Source: Streptomyces sp. JJ38
Lineage (GTDB): Bacteria > Actinomycetota > Actinomycetes > Streptomycetales > Streptomycetaceae
Assembly: GCF_019303475.1 (NCBI RefSeq)
Contig: NZ_JABLSI010000027.1
Location: 1 to 64,000 of the forward strand
Direction of reading: 5' to 3'
DNA length: 64,000 nucleotides
Shown here: positions 62,867 through 64,000 of the stretch, piece by piece
How the letters are laid out: the number at the start of each line of letters is the position of its first letter
How positions within the stretch are numbered: position 1 is the stretch's first letter
The notes under the pieces: generated by a model
What the model was told of the DNA's origin: nothing
What the model saw: the letters and a program-made list of their open reading frames with translations, nothing else
Database searches by the model: none
Program-made: the position numbers and the translations under genes

Positions 62867-63036
62867 CGAACAACCCCCTTGGTAGCGGTCCTTCAGGCTA
62901 GGGAGTGGCCGAAGCGACCTGCCATGGCAATTCAGTGCGTGCCCGCCGGCGCCTGGCAGACAGGTATTTGCCAATCACCGTGACGCCGCTCTCGCCTTAG
63001 CGTGAAGCCTCCGCCGCGAGTCCTTGAGGAGGCCCG
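62867..63036. promoter_or_regulatory. Divergent promoter with shared terpenoid-locus motif
   Basis: GCCATGGCAATTC (62921-62933) contains the palindrome TGCCATGGCA and matches 51582 and 53105. A -10-like TAGCGT (62998-63003) stands 33 bases before TTG 63037; TAGCCT on the minus strand (about 62897-62902) could serve the methyltransferase. GTGACGCCGC (62980-62989) is shared with 51640-51649. Confidence 0.6.
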
Positions 63037-64000
63037 TTGCTGCACACACTGGTCGTGGGGATTGGACGCTCCGGACGGGACCTGCACCTTCCGGTGGTGC
63101 ACCGCCTGCGCGAGGGCGGGGCGGGTGGCGCGCTCTTCGCCGACTCCGTCCCGATGGGCTACGACGCCCTGCCGCTGCCGGTGCTCGACGTACCCGCAGG
63201 GCTGGAGATCGTACCCACGCTCGCCGCGGCGGCCGCGCTGCGCGATCCGGCGCGGACCGTCGTCCACCTGTGCACGCCGCCGACGGCCCGGGTGCCCCTG
63301 CTGCACGAGCTGGCGGCGCTCGGCTACCGCCGCCTCCTGGTGGAGAAGCCGCTCGGCGCGGACACCGAGACGGTGGCCGAGCTGCGCCGGGCGCGGGACG
63401 CGTACGGGCTGGACGTCGCCGTCGTCGGCCCGTGGCTGCACAGCTCCCTCACCGAACGGCTGGCCACGCTGGTGGGTTCGGGGCGGCTCGGGGCGCTGCG
63501 CCGGGTCACGGTGCACCAGCGCAAGCCGCGGCTCGGCCGCACGCTGCGCAACAGCAGCCATCCGTCGGCGTTCGATGTCGAGCCGCCGCACTCGGTGGGC
63601 GTCGCGCTGCGGCTGGCGGGCGGCGGGCGGGTCACCGCGGCGGAGTGGAGCGACGCCACCGACGGCCGCCGCGTGGCGCCCCGGATGGGCAGTGCGGGCC
63701 TGACGCTGCGGCACGACAGCGGCGTGATCACCACGATCGACTGCGACCTGGTGGCCCCGGTCCGCGAGCGCAGCATCCTGCTGGAGTTCGACGCCGGCAC
63801 CGCCCTCGGGCACTACCCGGTCAGCGGCGACGACCCGTACGCCCAGCTGCGTGTGACGCCCCTCGGGATGACGGCGGAACACGAGATCTTCCACGACCAG
63901 GCGATGGACGCCTGCCTGCTGCACGCCTACCGCGCCTTCGCCGACGGCGCCGACCTCGTCGCGGACTTCGAGCTCCAGGCCCACGTCGTGGAGCTCCTCG
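63037..64000 (+). CDS. Gfo/Idh/MocA-family oxidoreductase (3' end beyond window)
   Basis: The first 321 codons of an NAD(P)-dependent oxidoreductase open to the window end. The TTG start at 63037 follows GAGGAGG. LLHTLVVGIGRSGRDLHLPV gives the Rossmann G-x-G-x-x-G region with a late Gly, and LLVEKPLGADT is the family EKP motif (about residue 102). The C-terminal beta-sheet domain is mostly present. Such enzymes act on sugars, inositols or related alcohols. It could tailor a polyol or a terpenoid alcohol; the substrate is unknown. Confidence 0.85.
   Translation, partial: MLHTLVVGIGRSGRDLHLPVVHRLREGGAGGALFADSVPMGYDALPLPVLDVPAGLEIVPTLAAAAALRDPARTVVHLCTPPTARVPLLHELAALGYRRLLVEKPLGADTETVAELRRARDAYGLDVAVVGPWLHSSLTERLATLVGSGRLGALRRVTVHQRKPRLGRTLRNSSHPSAFDVEPPHSVGVALRLAGGGRVTAAEWSDATDGRRVAPRMGSAGLTLRHDSGVITTIDCDLVAPVRERSILLEFDAGTALGHYPVSGDDPYAQLRVTPLGMTAEHEIFHDQAMDACLLHAYRAFADGADLVADFELQAHVVELL

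Overview
The window is very GC-rich, with strong third-position GC bias, frequent GTG/TTG starts, ATGA/GTGA/TGATG stop-start overlaps and actinomycete-only families (SsgA-like protein, DUF3039, NnaR-type HemD regulator, HelD). It is chromosomal DNA of a Streptomyces or close relative. From memory, the order ssgG - FAD oxidase - hppD - AsnC - xanthine dehydrogenase genes - DUF3039 - yqgE - murA - hup - malic enzyme - helD - rsuA/sigU - nnaR - narK - matB/matA follows the S. coelicolor SCO2924-SCO2963 region. That comparison is recollection, not a search. I saw no tRNA, rRNA, IS element, prophage or CRISPR array.

Layout. 0-8.5 kb: end of an RDD-type membrane protein gene, ssgG, a stress group (two universal stress proteins around a P-type cation ATPase), a GlcD-like oxidase and hppD. 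8.6-12.9 kb: AsnC, Lon-like S16 and IclR proteins and an SF2 helicase. 13-17.7 kb: a translationally coupled three-subunit molybdenum hydroxylase with an odd active site and a 280-residue disordered extension. 18-26 kb: DUF3039, YqgE, MurA, HU, malic enzyme, HelD and a plus-strand small-RNA candidate. 25.7-29.8 kb: an ECF sigma/anti-sigma pair, then nnaR and narK, each preceded by a GlnR-like box. 29.9-39 kb: small accessory units (hydrolase/TetR, methyltransferase/hydrolase, trypsin-like protease, a frameshifted anti-sigma remnant, a second hemC). 39-43 kb: a mat-type exopolysaccharide operon. 43-49 kb: LysR/MFS/TetR and a large LuxR-type ATPase regulator.

49.5-64 kb is the most interesting part: an apparently uncharacterised terpenoid locus. 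It contains a GGPP-type prenyl synthase, a dedicated IspH, an FAD monooxygenase of the prenyl-epoxidase kind, an aryl/acyl adenylate ligase, a small polytopic protein resembling PaxB/Pyr4-type membrane terpene cyclases, an amine-oxidase-fold flavoprotein, an MMPL exporter, a BenE-type benzoate transporter, a UbiA protein, a methyltransferase and a Gfo/Idh/MocA oxidoreductase (cut by the window end). No soluble class I or II terpene cyclase was recognised, so cyclisation probably falls to the membrane protein or the UbiA protein. Ligase plus BenE suggests an aromatic acid partner, that is, a meroterpenoid. Three intergenic regions of the locus share a near-identical 13-base motif, suggesting common control.
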